This document shows positions 12,401 through 21,778 of a stretch of DNA of 55,616 bases, piece by piece. The stretch comes from Mycobacterium asiaticum. GTDB lineage: Bacteria > Actinomycetota > Actinomycetes > Mycobacteriales > Mycobacteriaceae. The notes under the pieces are model-generated. The model was not told the DNA's origin. It saw nothing but the letters and a program-made list of their open reading frames with translations, and ran no database searches. The stretch covers positions 1 through 55,616 of the forward strand of contig NZ_LZLQ01000018.1 in the NCBI RefSeq assembly GCF_001673315.1, in the 5' to 3' direction. Position 1 is the stretch's first letter, and each line of letters starts with the position of its first letter. The translations under genes and the position numbers were made by a program.

Positions 12401-12760
12401 CCGATCATGGGTGCGCCCTGGCTGAACGCATTCGCCCAGCACAGTCCGTTCGCGGAAGCGTTCCGGTCGACGGTCAAACATGCCGGCAACAGCAAGTTCC
12501 TGACCGAACTGGACAGACTTCCCCAGGAGGAGTGGCCGGCCCGGATCCGTCGCATGGTTTCCGAGCAGATCGGGTTGATTCTGCGTCGGACCATCGATGT
12601 CGACCGGATGCTGACCGAGTACGGCCTGGATTCGCTCAGCAGCCAGGAATTGCGCACCCGGATCGAGTCGGAAACGGGGATCCGCATCACCGCCACCAAC
12701 ATCAACACGACGGTGCGCAGCCTGGCAGACCTGCTGTACGACGAGCTGACCTCCGCCTGA
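6476..12760 (+). CDS. pks5: Pks5: MAS-like iterative reducing type I polyketide synthase (complete)
   Basis: 2094 residues with one complete module, KS-AT-DH-ER-KR-ACP. Visible active sites: KS Cys178 (DTACSSG), His313 (EAHGTGT), His349 (NFGHTQ); AT Ser622 (GHSLGES) plus a later VASH motif fitting methylmalonyl-CoA; DH His928; ER NADPH loop near 1559 (TGGVGQA); [10 protein letters not shown] near 1761; ACP Ser2053 (YGLDSLS). Length and order match mycocerosic acid synthase and M. tuberculosis Pks5. It should make multimethyl-branched fatty acids for the LOS acyl chains, with methylmalonyl-CoA from the mutase encoded downstream. Oddity: the DH motif reads [10 protein letters not shown], with Ser932 in place of the usual Gly of HxxxGxxxxP, while the first copy keeps Gly. 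The GTG start has a GAGAGG site. Stop is five bases before the next gene, so co-expression with the glycosyltransferase is likely. Confidence 0.96.
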   Translation: MDRSGVTPVAVIGMACRLPGGIDSPEMLWEALLRGDDFVTEVPAHRWDVEEFYDPEPGVPGRTVCKWGAFLEDVADFDPEFFGITEREATEMDPQHRLLLQTAWEAMEHGGLTREALAKVQTGVFVGLMHDDYLFMHADADTLSGPYGYMGNSFAMGSGRISYAMGLSGPAMTVDTACSSGLSAIHLACQSLHNGESDLALAGGASVTLEPRKAASGSAIGMLSPTGHCHAFDVNADGFVSGEGSVMILLKRLEDAQRDGDRILAVVRGTAANQDGRTVNIVTPSRPAQVNAYRTALAAGGVDPSTVGMVEAHGTGTPIGDPIEYASLAEVYGTNRPCALASVKTNFGHTQSAAGALGMMKVVLALQHGMIPQNLHFTAMPEKFAEIETNLFVPQDNTPWPIDQGPRRAAVSSYGFSGTNVHAVLEQAPAQPASKTVDPEAAAPLAGALIFPLSASSEDGLRHTVARLADWIDAQEDLEISDLAYTLARRRSPRAARTTVLADSREQLTEELRAIAAGEVPYPQATGQDDRGPVWVFSGQGSQWAEMGKDLLATEPVFAAKVAEIEPLIAAESGFSVTEAMTAAEKVTGIDRVQPTIFAMQVALAAAMKAYGANPGAVIGHSLGESAASVVAGALSLEDGVKVICRRSKLMTRISGAGAMASVELPAEEVITQLVARGVSDVVVAVVASPQSTVIGGDTQTVRDLVAAWEERDVLAREVAVDVASHSPQVDPILDELYEVLADIEPLQPDVPYYSATSFDPREEPYCDAGYWADNLRHTVRFAAAVQAALEDDFRVFTELSPHPLLTNAVDQTARGLDKTAAALAGMRREQPLPHGLRGLVGDLYSAGAAVDFAVLYPDGQLLDAPLPSWSQRSLFLATSGLDSVARRSALVPAHPLMGVHVRLPEEPERHVWQGEVGTEAVPWLADHQIRSAAALPGAAYCEMALVAARTVLGDAAEVCDLQFEHSLFLDDVTPIGITATFEAPDIVGFTVENNREGRYQRQATAILRAADPADEPQVHDLNALLAKHLRPVDGEEIRKWMDKRGHRLGAAFAGLGGAHIPESAGNTVLAEVALPGPLRPQQSTYGLVHPALLDACFQAVAAHPSVGSHDGAASGGLLLPLRIRRLRAYGPARHARYCYATVTACGTAGVEADLDIVDEHGTVLIAVRGLQLGTGASPDSERERVLSERLLTIEWQPSELPDQTVTEPGSWLLISTSEAADMTATALTDALKMHDAQATTLSWPFAADHGAHAQELRSQLEAGAFHGVVLLTAPQQHADRQAGDRGRQYVEHVVRIARELPELLGSPPRLYALTRCAQTVLAEDCANLEQGGLRGLLRVISSENPQLKVSYIDIDEQTAVERVARQLLLATDEDESAWRNDGWYTARMLPTPLQPKERQTTIVAHDEAGMRLQIRTPGDLETLEFTAFDRVPPGPGEIEVAVSASSINFADVLATFGRYQTFDGQQPELGLDFSGVVTAVGSGVTHHQVGDHVAGLSNNGCWATFLTCDARLAATVPDGLTDAQAAAATTAYATAWYGLQELARIRAGDKVLIHSATGGVGQAAIAIARAAGAHIFATAGSPERRDMLHGMGIEHVYDSRSTAFAEQIRRDTDGYGVDIVLNSLTGAAQQAGIKLLALGGRFVEIGKRDIYSNTRLELFPFRQNLAFYGVDLALMADSHPDQVHDLLNTVYQQISTGALPTPEVTHYPMADAATAIRVMGAAEHTGKLILDVPHVGRSSVVMPPDQAPAFRGDGSYIITGGLGGLGLFLAEKMASAGAGRIVLSSRSQPTQKALETIELVRAIGSDVVVECGDIAEAGTAERLVATATATGLPLRGVLHAAAVVEDATLPNITEELIRRDWAPKVHGAWNLHEAVQGRETEQPLDWFCLFSSAAALVGSPGQGAYAAANSWLDAFTHWRRAQGLPATSIAWGPWGEIGRATSFAEAAGDAIQPEEGAYAFEALLRHNRAYTGYAPIMGAPWLNAFAQHSPFAEAFRSTVKHAGNSKFLTELDRLPQEEWPARIRRMVSEQIGLILRRTIDVDRMLTEYGLDSLSSQELRTRIESETGIRITATNINTTVRSLADLLYDELTSA
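8361..12757 (+). repeat. Long direct repeat, copy B (pks5 paralogue)
   Basis: Partner of copy A at the window start, inside the complete pks5. The homologous span probably extends further upstream into KS and AT, but the matching part of the first gene is outside the window. Confidence 0.8.
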
Positions 12761-12765
12761 CGTCG

Positions 12766-14040
12766 ATGAGATTTGTGCTTGCGACGCACGGCACCCGAGG
12801 TGACGTCGAACCGTGTGCCGCGGTTGGTATGGAGTTGCTCCGTCGCGGACACGACGTCTGTATGGCGGTGCCGCCCAACCTGATTGGTTTCGTCGAAGGT
12901 GGCGGGCTGGCCGCCGTGGCGTACGGACCGGATTCCGGCATACAGATCAACCAGGTCGCGGCCTTCGTGCGCAACCTCACCAAGGCGCAGAATCCGCTCA
13001 ATCTGGTGCACGCCGGGCGGGAGTTGTTCGTCGAAGGCTGGGCCGAGATGGGCAGGACGCTGGCCGAATTGGCCGACGGCGCCGACCTGTTGATGACGGG
13101 CCAGACCTACCACGGTGTGGTTGCCAATGTTGCCGAGTACCACAACGTTCCGATCGCCGCGCTGCACCACTTCCCCATGCACGTCAACGGACAAGTCGGG
13201 TTGCCGTCGGTACCGATGCCACCCGCGGTGGCCCGTACCGTCGCCAGAACGTCCTGGCGGGCGTATTCCTACGCCACCAAGGACGCCGACCGCACCCAGC
13301 GTCGGGAACTGGGCCTGCCGCCGGCGTCGACGCCGGCACTCGACAGGATAGTGAATAGCGGCGCGCCGGAAATCCAGGCCTACGACCCGGCGTTGTTCCC
13401 CGGACTCGTCGAAGAGTGGGATGGCCGGCGGCCGTTCGTCGGTGCGCTGTCGATGCAGTTGCACACCGAACCCAACGACGAGTTGGAGGCATGGATTGCG
13501 GCCGGAACACCGCCCATCTACTTCGGTTTCGGCAGTACGCCGGTGCAATCCCCGAGCGAGACGGTCGCCATGATCGCCGATGTCTGCGCCGAGTTGGGCG
13601 AGCGGGCGTTGATCTACTCTCCCCCGAACGGCGGTGCGCACGTGGTGCCAGACCACGTGAAACTGGTTGGCCTGATCGACTATTCGGCCATCCTGCCCAC
13701 GTGCCGGGCAGTGGTCCACCACGGCGGGGCCGGCACCACCGCCGCGGGTCTGCGCGCCGGGATGCCCACTTTGGTGCTGTGGGACGTGGCCGACCAACCC
13801 ATCTGGGGGGCCGCGGTACAACGCCTGAAAGTCGGTTCCACCCGCCGTCTTTCGCGGATCAACCGCAAATCGCTGCTCAATGAGATCCGGTCGATCCTGG
13901 CGCCGCAGTATGCGGCGCGTGCCAGCAAGATCTCTGGTCAGATGGCCGACCCGGCGGATGCCGTGGCGAAGGCGGCCGATCTGTTGGAAGAGACGGTGCG
14001 GCAACCGAACACGGGATCGCCGGTGAACGTCCATGACTGA
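12766..14040 (+). CDS. GT1-family glycosyltransferase (Rv1526c/Rv1524-like)
   Basis: 424 residues. The start is placed at ATG 12766, where the conserved N-terminus [16 protein letters not shown] begins; the longer open frame runs back into pks5 and is not credible. It has the GT-B fold signature of UDP-glycosyltransferase-like enzymes, with the C-terminal donor-binding motif [15 protein letters not shown] near residues 317-331. Relatives in mycobacteria transfer deoxyhexoses or other sugars onto glycolipids such as glycopeptidolipids and LOS. It begins five bases after pks5 on the same strand and so is probably in its operon. It is a clear paralogue of the minus-strand gene ending at 15956. 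The sugar transferred is unknown. Confidence 0.93.
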   Translation: MRFVLATHGTRGDVEPCAAVGMELLRRGHDVCMAVPPNLIGFVEGGGLAAVAYGPDSGIQINQVAAFVRNLTKAQNPLNLVHAGRELFVEGWAEMGRTLAELADGADLLMTGQTYHGVVANVAEYHNVPIAALHHFPMHVNGQVGLPSVPMPPAVARTVARTSWRAYSYATKDADRTQRRELGLPPASTPALDRIVNSGAPEIQAYDPALFPGLVEEWDGRRPFVGALSMQLHTEPNDELEAWIAAGTPPIYFGFGSTPVQSPSETVAMIADVCAELGERALIYSPPNGGAHVVPDHVKLVGLIDYSAILPTCRAVVHHGGAGTTAAGLRAGMPTLVLWDVADQPIWGAAVQRLKVGSTRRLSRINRKSLLNEIRSILAPQYAARASKISGQMADPADAVAKAADLLEETVRQPNTGSPVNVHD

Positions 14041-14149
14041 CGACGCGAACCATGCCCGGTCGTCGATGCCTTATTGGTATACCTTGGGCCGTCGCATAAT
14101 GCCCCGAGCACATCCATCCCGCCCCCGGCAGCACTAGATCGCGAGAACC

Positions 14150-14983
14150 ATGTCCAAACAGTCCCCGGTTGTTGTCGCCATCCCGAACTACAACATGGCC
14201 GACAATCTTCGCCGGTTGCTGCCACAAGTTTTGGCGCAATCCTACGATGGCGTGTTCGTGCTCGACGATTGCTCGACCGACGACACCCGCGACGTAGTCG
14301 CGGACTTCGGCGGCGACGTCACCTTGGTACGGGGTCGTGAAAACGGCGGGCCCGCAGCCAACCGCAACCAGATCATCGACCATGTCCCAGACGACGTGAT
14401 CATCCACTTCATCGACGCCGACATGGATCTCGAGACCGCGGACACTCCTGCCGTCGCGCGGGAGGTGATGGGGCGCTACGCCGACCGGGGTGTCGGATTG
14501 GTCGGCGGCTTGGTCAACCGACTGGACGGCAGCCAGGAACTGGACAATTACGGTGCCGTGTTCTCGTTGTGGGGCAATTCCACGGCGGTCGTACAGCTGT
14601 TGATCGACACCTTGCGGAAGAAGAATCCTCGACTTGCCCGATCGGTCCGGCGGGTGGCCGCGCCAATCGTCAAAGACTGGCCCAACATGCTAGAGCCGCC
14701 GGCGCCGACCCCGGTTTACTGGGTGCACGAAGGAAATATGCTGGTCAATTCCAGCTTGTTCCGGTCGTTGGGCGGCTACGACCCGGTACTTCGCGCGCAC
14801 GAAGCCCAGGATCTCGCGATTCGCCTGGAACAACGCGGCGTCGGGCGACAGTTCGACCCGAGCATCAAGGTCGTTCACCACGAAATCGACGTCCGCGGCG
14901 GCAACCGGCAGAAATGGGTCAATAAGGCGTCGATGTACCTGCTGCGCAAGCACGGATTGCTGCGGTTCCTCACCGACCACTGA
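14150..14983 (+). CDS. GT2-family glycosyltransferase
   Basis: 277 residues. The N-terminus VVVAIPNYNMADNL, the LDDCSTDDT stretch and the DAD metal/nucleotide motif (FIDADMD, near residue 87) are those of inverting GT-A glycosyltransferases. A later HEGNM...HEAQDLAIRLEQRG region fits the acceptor/catalytic half. No membrane segment is evident, so it is likely cytosolic. It follows the GT1 gene by 109 bases in the same direction and probably adds one LOS sugar. M. tuberculosis has wbbL2 near this place but on the opposite relative strand, so direct equivalence is doubtful. Confidence 0.88.
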   Translation: MSKQSPVVVAIPNYNMADNLRRLLPQVLAQSYDGVFVLDDCSTDDTRDVVADFGGDVTLVRGRENGGPAANRNQIIDHVPDDVIIHFIDADMDLETADTPAVAREVMGRYADRGVGLVGGLVNRLDGSQELDNYGAVFSLWGNSTAVVQLLIDTLRKKNPRLARSVRRVAAPIVKDWPNMLEPPAPTPVYWVHEGNMLVNSSLFRSLGGYDPVLRAHEAQDLAIRLEQRGVGRQFDPSIKVVHHEIDVRGGNRQKWVNKASMYLLRKHGLLRFLTDH

Positions 14984-15110
14984 AGAGGTTCGGGCCGATG
15001 CGGCGCGCCATGGCCGAGTTACCTGCGAAAACGCTTACCCATGCGAAAAATATCGCGGCAATTTCCGCGTTTCGCAACGACATTCGCCCTAGCACGGTAG
15101 CGTCCTCCGC

Positions 15111-15890
15111 ATGTGGGCGACGGTTCTGGTGCTTGCACTTTGGATGGCGACGAACGATCCGGTGCGGATGCTCATCGCTACCTTCCTGGTTACCCGCGAA
15201 CGGCCGCTTCAGAACATGGTTGCCTACTGGCTTGGTGGCGCAGGTGCCGGCATCGTCACCAGCATCGCGGTGATCTTCTTCCTGCGTGACCTCGCGGCGC
15301 CGATCATGCACAGTTTCACAGCCACGGTGTCGGACCTCACCGGCGGATATGTGCGCATCGCGCTCGGTATCGTCGCGCTCCTCTTCGCGGCGCGGATCGC
15401 AGCCCAGATGTTGCGGCGGCAGGCGGTGGGTGTGCCGATGGACGCGGTCACGCCGTCGGCTGTCGCATTGCAATCCCGCCCGTCCCCAAAGGAGCAGTTC
15501 CGCGCGGTGCTGCAGCGGCTGACCCCGCCCCCCATTGCACGGTTCTCGGCCAACCTCTGGCACTTGCTGGCATCGGGGTCCCCGAAGGTCTCGTTTGTCG
15601 CCGGCATCATGACGGCGTTGCCGCCGGTCGAGCACCAGGCGGCCCTGACCGCCATCCTGGCTTCCCACGAAGGCCTCGGCGCCCAGTTCGGCGCCTCGAT
15701 CATGTTCGTGTTCGTGGTGATGGCAGCGCTGGAGATCGTGCTGGTCAGCTACGTGTTGTCACCGGCAAGAACACAGGACTGGATCGCCCGCCTGCAGAAC
15801 TTCATGCGTACGGTGGGGCGCAAGCTGTTCCCGGTCATGGCAGCCAGCACCGGTGTCATGCTGGTGTTCAGCGGCATGGGCGGTATCTGA
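15111..15890 (+). CDS. Gap/Sap-like polytopic membrane protein for glycolipid export
   Basis: 259 residues with about five to six hydrophobic segments, beginning at residue 1 (WATVLVLALWMATNDPVR). The NDP-R motif in the first segment, followed by FLVTRERPLQNMVAYWLGG, is characteristic of mycobacterial Gap (glycopeptidolipid addressing protein) and Sap relatives. These assist transport of surface glycolipids with an MmpL pump. The middle (about 110-150) is a polar, proline-containing loop. Its neighbour mmpL12 supports a role in LOS transport. An 18-base tandem repeat starts at its last codons and carries its stop codon. Confidence 0.85.
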   Translation: MWATVLVLALWMATNDPVRMLIATFLVTRERPLQNMVAYWLGGAGAGIVTSIAVIFFLRDLAAPIMHSFTATVSDLTGGYVRIALGIVALLFAARIAAQMLRRQAVGVPMDAVTPSAVALQSRPSPKEQFRAVLQRLTPPPIARFSANLWHLLASGSPKVSFVAGIMTALPPVEHQAALTAILASHEGLGAQFGASIMFVFVVMAALEIVLVSYVLSPARTQDWIARLQNFMRTVGRKLFPVMAASTGVMLVFSGMGGI

Positions 15891-15934
15891 AAATCCCGCG
15901 GTATCTGAAAATCCCGCGGTATCTGAAAATCCTG
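15881..15934 (+). repeat. 18-bp tandem repeat, three copies, spanning a stop codon
   Basis: Unit CGGTATCTGAAAATCCCG at 15881-15898, 15899-15916 and 15917-15934; the third copy has one change (CCTG at the end). The unit length is a multiple of three and every copy has TGA in the same frame. The Gap-like protein therefore ends at the first copy whatever the copy number. Confidence 0.9.
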
Positions 15935-15955
15935 GAGCTTCCCAGCTCGAGATCG

Positions 15956-17200
15956 TCAGCTGGAACGCGCTGCCCGGTCCTCTAGCAGATCCGCGGTCGC
16001 AACCACACTGTCGGCGGGTTTGGACATCCGGGATGCCAGCTCGCGGGCCCGCGTGGCGTAATCGGGTGCCAGGACCGCCCGCAGGTCAGAGACCAGCGTC
16101 TGCGTGGTGGCACTCGAAAACCGGCGACCGCGCCCGACTTGCAACTGCTTGATCTGCGCAGCCCAGAAGGGCTGGTCAGAGGTGATCCAAAGAATCAGGG
16201 TGGGCACGCCCGCGCGCAAACCCGCGGCCGTGGTCCCGGCGCCACCATGGTGGACTACCGCCCGGCAGGCCGGGAAGATGGCTGCGTGGCTCACCGCGCG
16301 TACCACCTTCACATGGTCGAAGTGCGGTACCTGCGTGGCGTCGCCAGGGCCGGAGCAGATCAGCGCTCGCTCACCCAGCTCGGCACACGCCGCTGCGATC
16401 ATGTCCACCAGTTTCGCCAGGGAACCAACGGGCATGCTGCCGAAGCCGAAATAGATCGGCGGCTTACCCGCGGCGATCCACGACAGGACTTCGTCGTCAG
16501 CCTCTGATGGCAGACCCATCGTCAGCGCACCGACGAACGGACGCCGACCCCGCCATTCCGCGGCCAGACCGGGAAAGCACAGCTCGTCGTAGGCCTGGAT
16601 CTCCAGCGCGCCGCGCTCGGCCATGCGGGTCGGGGACGGGCTGGACGCCTTCTGCAAACCGAGCTCACGGCGCTGTTGGTCCTCGACACCCTTCGTCATC
16701 CGCCAGTACAGGTAGTCGGTGGTGTGAATCGTCGATCGAATTACCGGACCGGGAAGCCGGGCCGGGAAAGCCAGCTGCCCATTGGCGCGCATCGGGTAGA
16801 AGTGCAGCGCGGCCAGCGGCATGTCGTAGTGTTCGGCGACGTTGGCCACGACCTCCTGGTAGATCTGGCCGGTCAAGAGCAGGTCGGCTCCCTGGGCCAC
16901 CGGGGTCAGCATGGTGCTGAGTTCCAGCCAGCCCTCGGTGACTGGTGCCATCGCTTCGCGCGCCAACTTCAGCGGGTTCTGGATTCTCCATCCGTTGTGC
17001 ACGAACTGTTCGTCGAGTTGCAGCTGAGAGTCACGCGTCCCGTAGGCGACGGCGCTCAGACCGGCCGATTCGACGAAACCAATCAGGTTGGGCGGCACGG
17101 CAAGCAGGACCTCATGTCCCCTGCGTAGCAGCTCCAGCCCGACAGCCACACACGGTTCGATGTCACCGCGGGTGCCGTAGGTGGCCACCACAAATCTCAT
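15956..17200 (-). CDS. GT1-family glycosyltransferase (Rv1524-like)
   Basis: 414 residues, start set at ATG 17200 where the conserved MRFVVATYGTRGDIEP N-terminus begins; the open frame extends 33 codons further but without family similarity. GT-B fold enzyme with C-terminal [15 protein letters not shown] donor motif. It is strongly similar along its length to the plus-strand GT1 at 12766 (shared [34 protein letters not shown] blocks), so the two arose by duplication. Gene order next to a methyltransferase and mmpL12 matches Rv1524-Rv1523-Rv1522c of M. tuberculosis. It probably adds a sugar to the LOS core; sugar identity unknown. Confidence 0.93.
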   Translation of the reverse strand: MRFVVATYGTRGDIEPCVAVGLELLRRGHEVLLAVPPNLIGFVESAGLSAVAYGTRDSQLQLDEQFVHNGWRIQNPLKLAREAMAPVTEGWLELSTMLTPVAQGADLLLTGQIYQEVVANVAEHYDMPLAALHFYPMRANGQLAFPARLPGPVIRSTIHTTDYLYWRMTKGVEDQQRRELGLQKASSPSPTRMAERGALEIQAYDELCFPGLAAEWRGRRPFVGALTMGLPSEADDEVLSWIAAGKPPIYFGFGSMPVGSLAKLVDMIAAACAELGERALICSGPGDATQVPHFDHVKVVRAVSHAAIFPACRAVVHHGGAGTTAAGLRAGVPTLILWITSDQPFWAAQIKQLQVGRGRRFSSATTQTLVSDLRAVLAPDYATRARELASRMSKPADSVVATADLLEDRAARSS

Positions 17201-17219
17201 CAGCTGTGTGGGCTTTGCG

Positions 17220-18005
17220 TCAGTCCTTGGCGAAAAGGTAGATGCGGTAGGTGAACCCGCCACCGCGCTTGAGGTCTCTATCCATCGCGTTGACGGCATA
17301 GCGGGTGAGGCCGGTCAGAAACGCCGGTGCGCGACGGCTGATCATCTCCTGCGTACGCCGGGTGTTTCCGTCCAGCCCGCGCTTGGCCTCGTCTTGGATA
17401 TCGCGCTGGGCGATCTTGCGCAGGGGGATGTCGGCCAGCGCCGATTCCCATTCGGCGACAACGGGATTGCGTCGCGAGTCGGTGTACAGGAAATGTCCGC
17501 CCGGTTTGAGCACGCGGGTCACTTCGGCCAGAAACCCGGGGAAGTCGGGATACTGATGCGACGCCTCGACGTTGACCACCGCATCGAAGGATTCGTCGGG
17601 GAAAGGCAGCTTCTGGGCGTCGCCCTGGACGAAATCCAGTCCCGGCAGCTGGTGCCGCTCCCGGCATTTCTCAATGCTGGCGGGGTTCAGGTCGAGACCC
17701 GTGTACGACGCCGGGCCCAGGTTGCGTGTGATGTAGGAAGCGCCGCCGCCGGCACCGCAGCTCACTTCCAGCACCTTCTTGCCGGTGAGGTCCACCTGAC
17801 TGGCTGTCTGGTGGTAGAGCTGGATGCAGTAGCGATTCGGCTCGTCGGCCGGGTCCAACGGCAGCCCCATCGGCGGGTCTTCTTCGTAGCCGAAGTTGAA
17901 AAACACCACGTCGTCGCCGACCTGGCGGGTGCCCAGCGGCAGCAGGTACTTGGTGGTGATTTTTCCGACTAACGGGTTCGATTGCAGGCGGTATCTCAGA
18001 GCCAC
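17220..18005 (-). CDS. SAM-dependent methyltransferase (Rv1523-like)
   Basis: 261 residues. Class I methyltransferase with motif I VLEVSCGAGGG (near residues 84-94), the acidic post-motif GLDLNP, motif II QGDAQKLPFPDESFDAVVN and RVLKPGGHFLYTD. It belongs to the mycobacterial glycolipid methyltransferase group (Rv2952, Rv1523 and GPL sugar O-methyltransferases). It is upstream of and co-directional with the Rv1524-like GT1 (19 bases apart), so it likely O-methylates an LOS sugar. The start is GTG at 18005; a Shine-Dalgarno sequence is not obvious. It faces mmpL12 across a 293-base divergent region. Confidence 0.9.
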   Translation of the reverse strand: MALRYRLQSNPLVGKITTKYLLPLGTRQVGDDVVFFNFGYEEDPPMGLPLDPADEPNRYCIQLYHQTASQVDLTGKKVLEVSCGAGGGASYITRNLGPASYTGLDLNPASIEKCRERHQLPGLDFVQGDAQKLPFPDESFDAVVNVEASHQYPDFPGFLAEVTRVLKPGGHFLYTDSRRNPVVAEWESALADIPLRKIAQRDIQDEAKRGLDGNTRRTQEMISRRAPAFLTGLTRYAVNAMDRDLKRGGGFTYRIYLFAKD

Positions 18006-18298
18006 GGGGAAGAGTGTTGCACGACTCGGGCGCGCGGCGTGCCGAAAAGGCCAACCTCGATGTCGGCAAGATCAGCACATGCGTGCAACTTTTCCTATAC
18101 CGAGTTACCGGCCGCGGACGCGGATCGCGCGCTCCTTCTGAGCCGGCAACTTCTTGGCCGAACCTAAAAAGCATCAGTTGACCTGCTGTTTCAATCCATG
18201 CCCCCACGCTGGCCGGGCGAAATTGCGCCGCCAGCACGGTTAACGCGGAATTTTCCATTCCCCCTCCCCGCGGGCACTCTTCCTTGTACGTTATTGGG
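18006..18298. promoter_or_regulatory. Divergent intergenic region between methyltransferase and mmpL12
   Basis: 293 bases between two divergent genes, so both promoters should be here. No gene-like reading frame and no clear sigma consensus recognised. Confidence 0.4.
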
Positions 18299-21200
18299 GT
18301 GGGTGGGCAGGCGAGATCGCATGACGAAGCAAAAGTGGGGGGCGTCTTCGACCGCGTCGGCGACTTCGTCGTCAAGTGGCCGTGGCTGGCCATCGCTGGC
18401 TGGATCGCCGTCGTCGCCTTCCTGGCATTGACTTTCCCCCCGCTGCAGGTTCAGGCGGCCAAGCACGAAACCAAACCGCTGCCGGACAACGCGCCCACGA
18501 TGATCGCGCAACGAGCGATGGATGCGGCCTTCAAGGCCCCCGCCCAGCCGAAGGACGGCGAGGCACCCGCGGAGCAGGCCAAGCCCAAGGCCCCGGACGA
18601 CAAACCGGCCGGCTCCATGCTGCTGGTCATCTTGACCGATGAGAACGGACTCACGCCCGCCGACGAAGAGACCTACCGCAAGTTGATCGACAACCTGCGC
18701 CAGGACACGCAGGACAAGATGTCGGTGCAGGACTTCATGGGCACGCCTGAATTGCGCCAGTTGCTGGAAAGCAAAGACAAGAAGGCCTGGAACCTACCCA
18801 TCAACCTGCCCGGACCGGAGGCATCGGCCGAGAGTCAGGCGGCGCTGGTAAACATTCGGTCCATCGTTAGCAAAACGGTTGCGGGAACCACCCTTACGGC
18901 GAACCTCAGTGGCCCGGTAGCCACCGCCGCCGACGTGCAAAAGCTCGGCGAAGACGATGTGAAGATCATCGAGACCGCCACGATCATCAGCGTGCTGGTG
19001 ATCCTGATCATGGTCTACCGCAACCTGGTCACCATGTTGCTGCCGCTGGCCACCATTGGTGTCTCGATCGGCGGCGCACAGGGCGTCCTGTCCGTGTTGG
19101 CTGAACTGGGCTTGACGGTCAACATGCAATGCATCGTGTTCATGAGCGCGGTCATGATCGGGGCGGGCACCGACTATGCCGTGTTCCTGATCAGCCGATA
19201 TCACGACTACGTGCGGCATGGCGAAACCTCAGACCGTGCGGTCAAGAAGGCCATGATGTCGATCGGCAAAGTCATCGCCGCATCGGCTGCCACCGTGGCC
19301 GTCACCTTCCTGGCGATGGTCTTCACGAAACTCGAAGTGTTCTCGGCGGTGGGCCCGGCAATCACCGTGTCAATCGTGGTCACATTGCTGACCGCGACGA
19401 CATTTCTGCCGGCGATCATGGTGCTCACTGGACGGCGTGGCTGGATCAAACCCCGGCGCGAGCTGACCACCCGGTTCTGGCGGATCTCGGGAACCCGCAT
19501 CGTGCGACGCCCCAAGATTCACCTGGTTGGCAGTCTGCTCGTGCTCGCGATCCTGGCCAGCAGCGCAATGCTGATCCAGTTCAACTACGACGACCTCAAG
19601 ACCATGCCCCAGGATATGGACAGTGTGCGAGGACTCAACGCGCTGAATAAGCACTTCCCGATGAATTCGATGACACCGATGTTCCTGTACGTCCACTCGC
19701 CGCGGGACCTGCGCACCCCGGCCGCCCTAGGCGACCTGGAGATGATGTCGCGGCGGATCACCGACCTGCCCGATATCGTGATGGTTCGTGGCCTGACCCG
19801 GCCCAACGGCGAACCGCTGAAGGAAACCAAGGTGTCGTTCCAGGCCGGCGAGGTCGGCAGCAAGCTGGACGAGGCCTCGACCGCGATTTCCGGTCACCAA
19901 GGCGATCTGGACCATCTGGTGGGTGGCTCACGGCAGCTGGCCGATGCCCTGGGCGAGATACGTTCTCAAGTCAACGAGGCCGTAGCCAGCTCCGCCGGCA
20001 TGGTCGCCATGTTGGAGAACATGTTGCAACTGATGGGCGGCGACAAGACCATTCAGCAGCTCGACACCGCCTCCCAGTACGTGGGACGCATGCGAGCGCT
20101 CGGCAACAATCTTTCCGGAACCGTGACCGATGCCGAGACCACAGCCGTGTGGGCCGCTCCGATGGTGACGGCGCTGAATTCCAGCCCGAGTTGCGATGCC
20201 GACCCGGCCTGCGTGCGTTCGCGTTCGCAGCTTGCCGCGGTCGTCGACTCCGGCAACGACGGACTGCTGCGGTCAATCCGAGCATTTGCCGTTACCTTGC
20301 AGCAGACGGACCAGTACCAGACGCTGGCGCAGACCGTCGGCAAGCTGCACGACCAGCTCAAGCAGATCGTGTCGACCTTGCGGATGGTGCAGGGCCTGCC
20401 AAACACCTTGTCGCAACTGCAACAAGGAGCGGGTGCACTCGCCGACGGCAGTGGCGCCGTGGCCGACGGCGTGCAGGCACTGGTGGATCAGGTCAAGAAA
20501 ATGGGCGGCGGCCTCAACGAGGCCTCCGACTTCCTGCTCGGGATGAAGCGCGATGCCGAGCGGCCCAGTATGGCTGGCTTCAACATTCCCCCGCAGATCA
20601 TGACGCGCGACGAGTTCAAGAAGGGCGCGGAATTCTTCCTCTCACCGGACGGTCACGCGGCGCGATATTTCGTCCAAAGCGCGCTCGGCGCCTCCAGCAA
20701 AGAGGGCATGGACCAAGTCAACAAGATTCTCTCGGCAGCCAAGTCGGCGCAGCCGAACAGCGAACTTGCCGACGCCCAGGTAGAAATCATCGGTGTCCCG
20801 AGCGCGCTTCGCGATACCCGTGACTTCTACAACGACGACATCCAATTCATCGTCATCGCAACCATCATCATTGTCTTCTTCATCCTGGTCATCTTGCTGC
20901 GGGCAATTATCGCTCCCCTGTACCTCATCGCCTCGGTGCTGATCTCGTTCTTGTCGGCGCTGGGACTCGCCGTCATCGTCTTCAACTGGATTCTGGGACA
21001 AGGCATTCACTGGAGCTTGCCGGGATTGTCGTTCATCCTGTTGGTCGCCGTCGGCGCCGACTACAACATGTTGCTCATATCTCGGATCCGGGACGAGTCA
21101 CCGCACGGTGTGCGCGTCGGTGTCATCCGCACCGTCGGGTCCACCGGCGGGGTGATCACCTCCGCGGGTCTGATCTTCGCCGCTTCGATGTTCGGTCTGA

Positions 21201-21778
21201 TCGGCGCCAGCATCACGACCATGGCCCAGGCCGGTTTCACCATCGGTATCGGCATCCTGATCGACACATTCCTGGTGCGCACCATCACGGTGCCCGCCGT
21301 GGCGGCGCTGCTCGGCCAGAAGAACTGGTGGCCGTCGAAGGTGGGACAGACGGCCGGAAAGGGCAAGCAGCGCAAACGATCCGCGCAAGCACAGCTTTGG
21401 CTGAATCGGGCGAAGCACTTCGTCACCGGCAAGGCGCCCGGAGCGCCGGTCCCGTTGCCCATCGCACCCAAGGCAGTCCGCACCGCCCCAGCGAAACCTC
21501 CTGTCAGCCCTATCGATTTGCTACCGGGTCACTCGCTGCCGCTGTTCGGCCTCACCGCCATGCCGGCCTATGACCTGCCGAAGTGTGCGGCCAAATCCAA
21601 GCGCAAAGCCAAGGCCAAAGGCAGAGGCAGCGGCAAGGAACCGGTCGACCACCTGCTCACTCACTCATTACCGTTGTTTGGACTCGGTTACGAATTGCTG
21701 GAACGCGATTCAAACAACAGCAGCGAACGCAAGACCGAGTCGGTGAAGCCGAAGCCGGACACTCCGGTGATCACCTGA
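18299..21778 (+). CDS. mmpL12: MmpL12-like RND lipid transporter
   Basis: About 1159 residues. GTG 18299 is chosen because it lies just before the family N-terminus (HDEAKVGGVFDRVGDFVV); an in-frame TTG at 18284 is the alternative and neither has a good ribosome site. It has the MmpL layout: one N-terminal membrane helix, a periplasmic domain, five helices (about 220-390), a large second periplasmic loop, then five C-terminal helices (about 860-1015). The proton-relay Asp-Tyr pairs of MmpL proteins are present as GTDYAVFLISRY (near 290) and GADYNMLLISRI (near 920). It probably exports LOS, paired with the Gap-like protein. The cytosolic tail (about 145 residues) carries a duplicated HSLPLFGL motif and a Lys/Arg-rich stretch between the copies. 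Confidence 0.94.
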   Translation: MGGQARSHDEAKVGGVFDRVGDFVVKWPWLAIAGWIAVVAFLALTFPPLQVQAAKHETKPLPDNAPTMIAQRAMDAAFKAPAQPKDGEAPAEQAKPKAPDDKPAGSMLLVILTDENGLTPADEETYRKLIDNLRQDTQDKMSVQDFMGTPELRQLLESKDKKAWNLPINLPGPEASAESQAALVNIRSIVSKTVAGTTLTANLSGPVATAADVQKLGEDDVKIIETATIISVLVILIMVYRNLVTMLLPLATIGVSIGGAQGVLSVLAELGLTVNMQCIVFMSAVMIGAGTDYAVFLISRYHDYVRHGETSDRAVKKAMMSIGKVIAASAATVAVTFLAMVFTKLEVFSAVGPAITVSIVVTLLTATTFLPAIMVLTGRRGWIKPRRELTTRFWRISGTRIVRRPKIHLVGSLLVLAILASSAMLIQFNYDDLKTMPQDMDSVRGLNALNKHFPMNSMTPMFLYVHSPRDLRTPAALGDLEMMSRRITDLPDIVMVRGLTRPNGEPLKETKVSFQAGEVGSKLDEASTAISGHQGDLDHLVGGSRQLADALGEIRSQVNEAVASSAGMVAMLENMLQLMGGDKTIQQLDTASQYVGRMRALGNNLSGTVTDAETTAVWAAPMVTALNSSPSCDADPACVRSRSQLAAVVDSGNDGLLRSIRAFAVTLQQTDQYQTLAQTVGKLHDQLKQIVSTLRMVQGLPNTLSQLQQGAGALADGSGAVADGVQALVDQVKKMGGGLNEASDFLLGMKRDAERPSMAGFNIPPQIMTRDEFKKGAEFFLSPDGHAARYFVQSALGASSKEGMDQVNKILSAAKSAQPNSELADAQVEIIGVPSALRDTRDFYNDDIQFIVIATIIIVFFILVILLRAIIAPLYLIASVLISFLSALGLAVIVFNWILGQGIHWSLPGLSFILLVAVGADYNMLLISRIRDESPHGVRVGVIRTVGSTGGVITSAGLIFAASMFGLIGASITTMAQAGFTIGIGILIDTFLVRTITVPAVAALLGQKNWWPSKVGQTAGKGKQRKRSAQAQLWLNRAKHFVTGKAPGAPVPLPIAPKAVRTAPAKPPVSPIDLLPGHSLPLFGLTAMPAYDLPKCAAKSKRKAKAKGRGSGKEPVDHLLTHSLPLFGLGYELLERDSNNSSERKTESVKPKPDTPVIT

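Noticed and set aside
12532..12765. N-terminal extension of the first GT1 reading frame
   Set aside because: It overlaps the end of pks5 and lacks family similarity; the conserved N-terminus starts at 12766.
14150..14983. Naming the GT2 gene wbbL2
   Set aside because: Relative strand differs from the M. tuberculosis locus and no rhamnosyltransferase-specific motif was confirmed.
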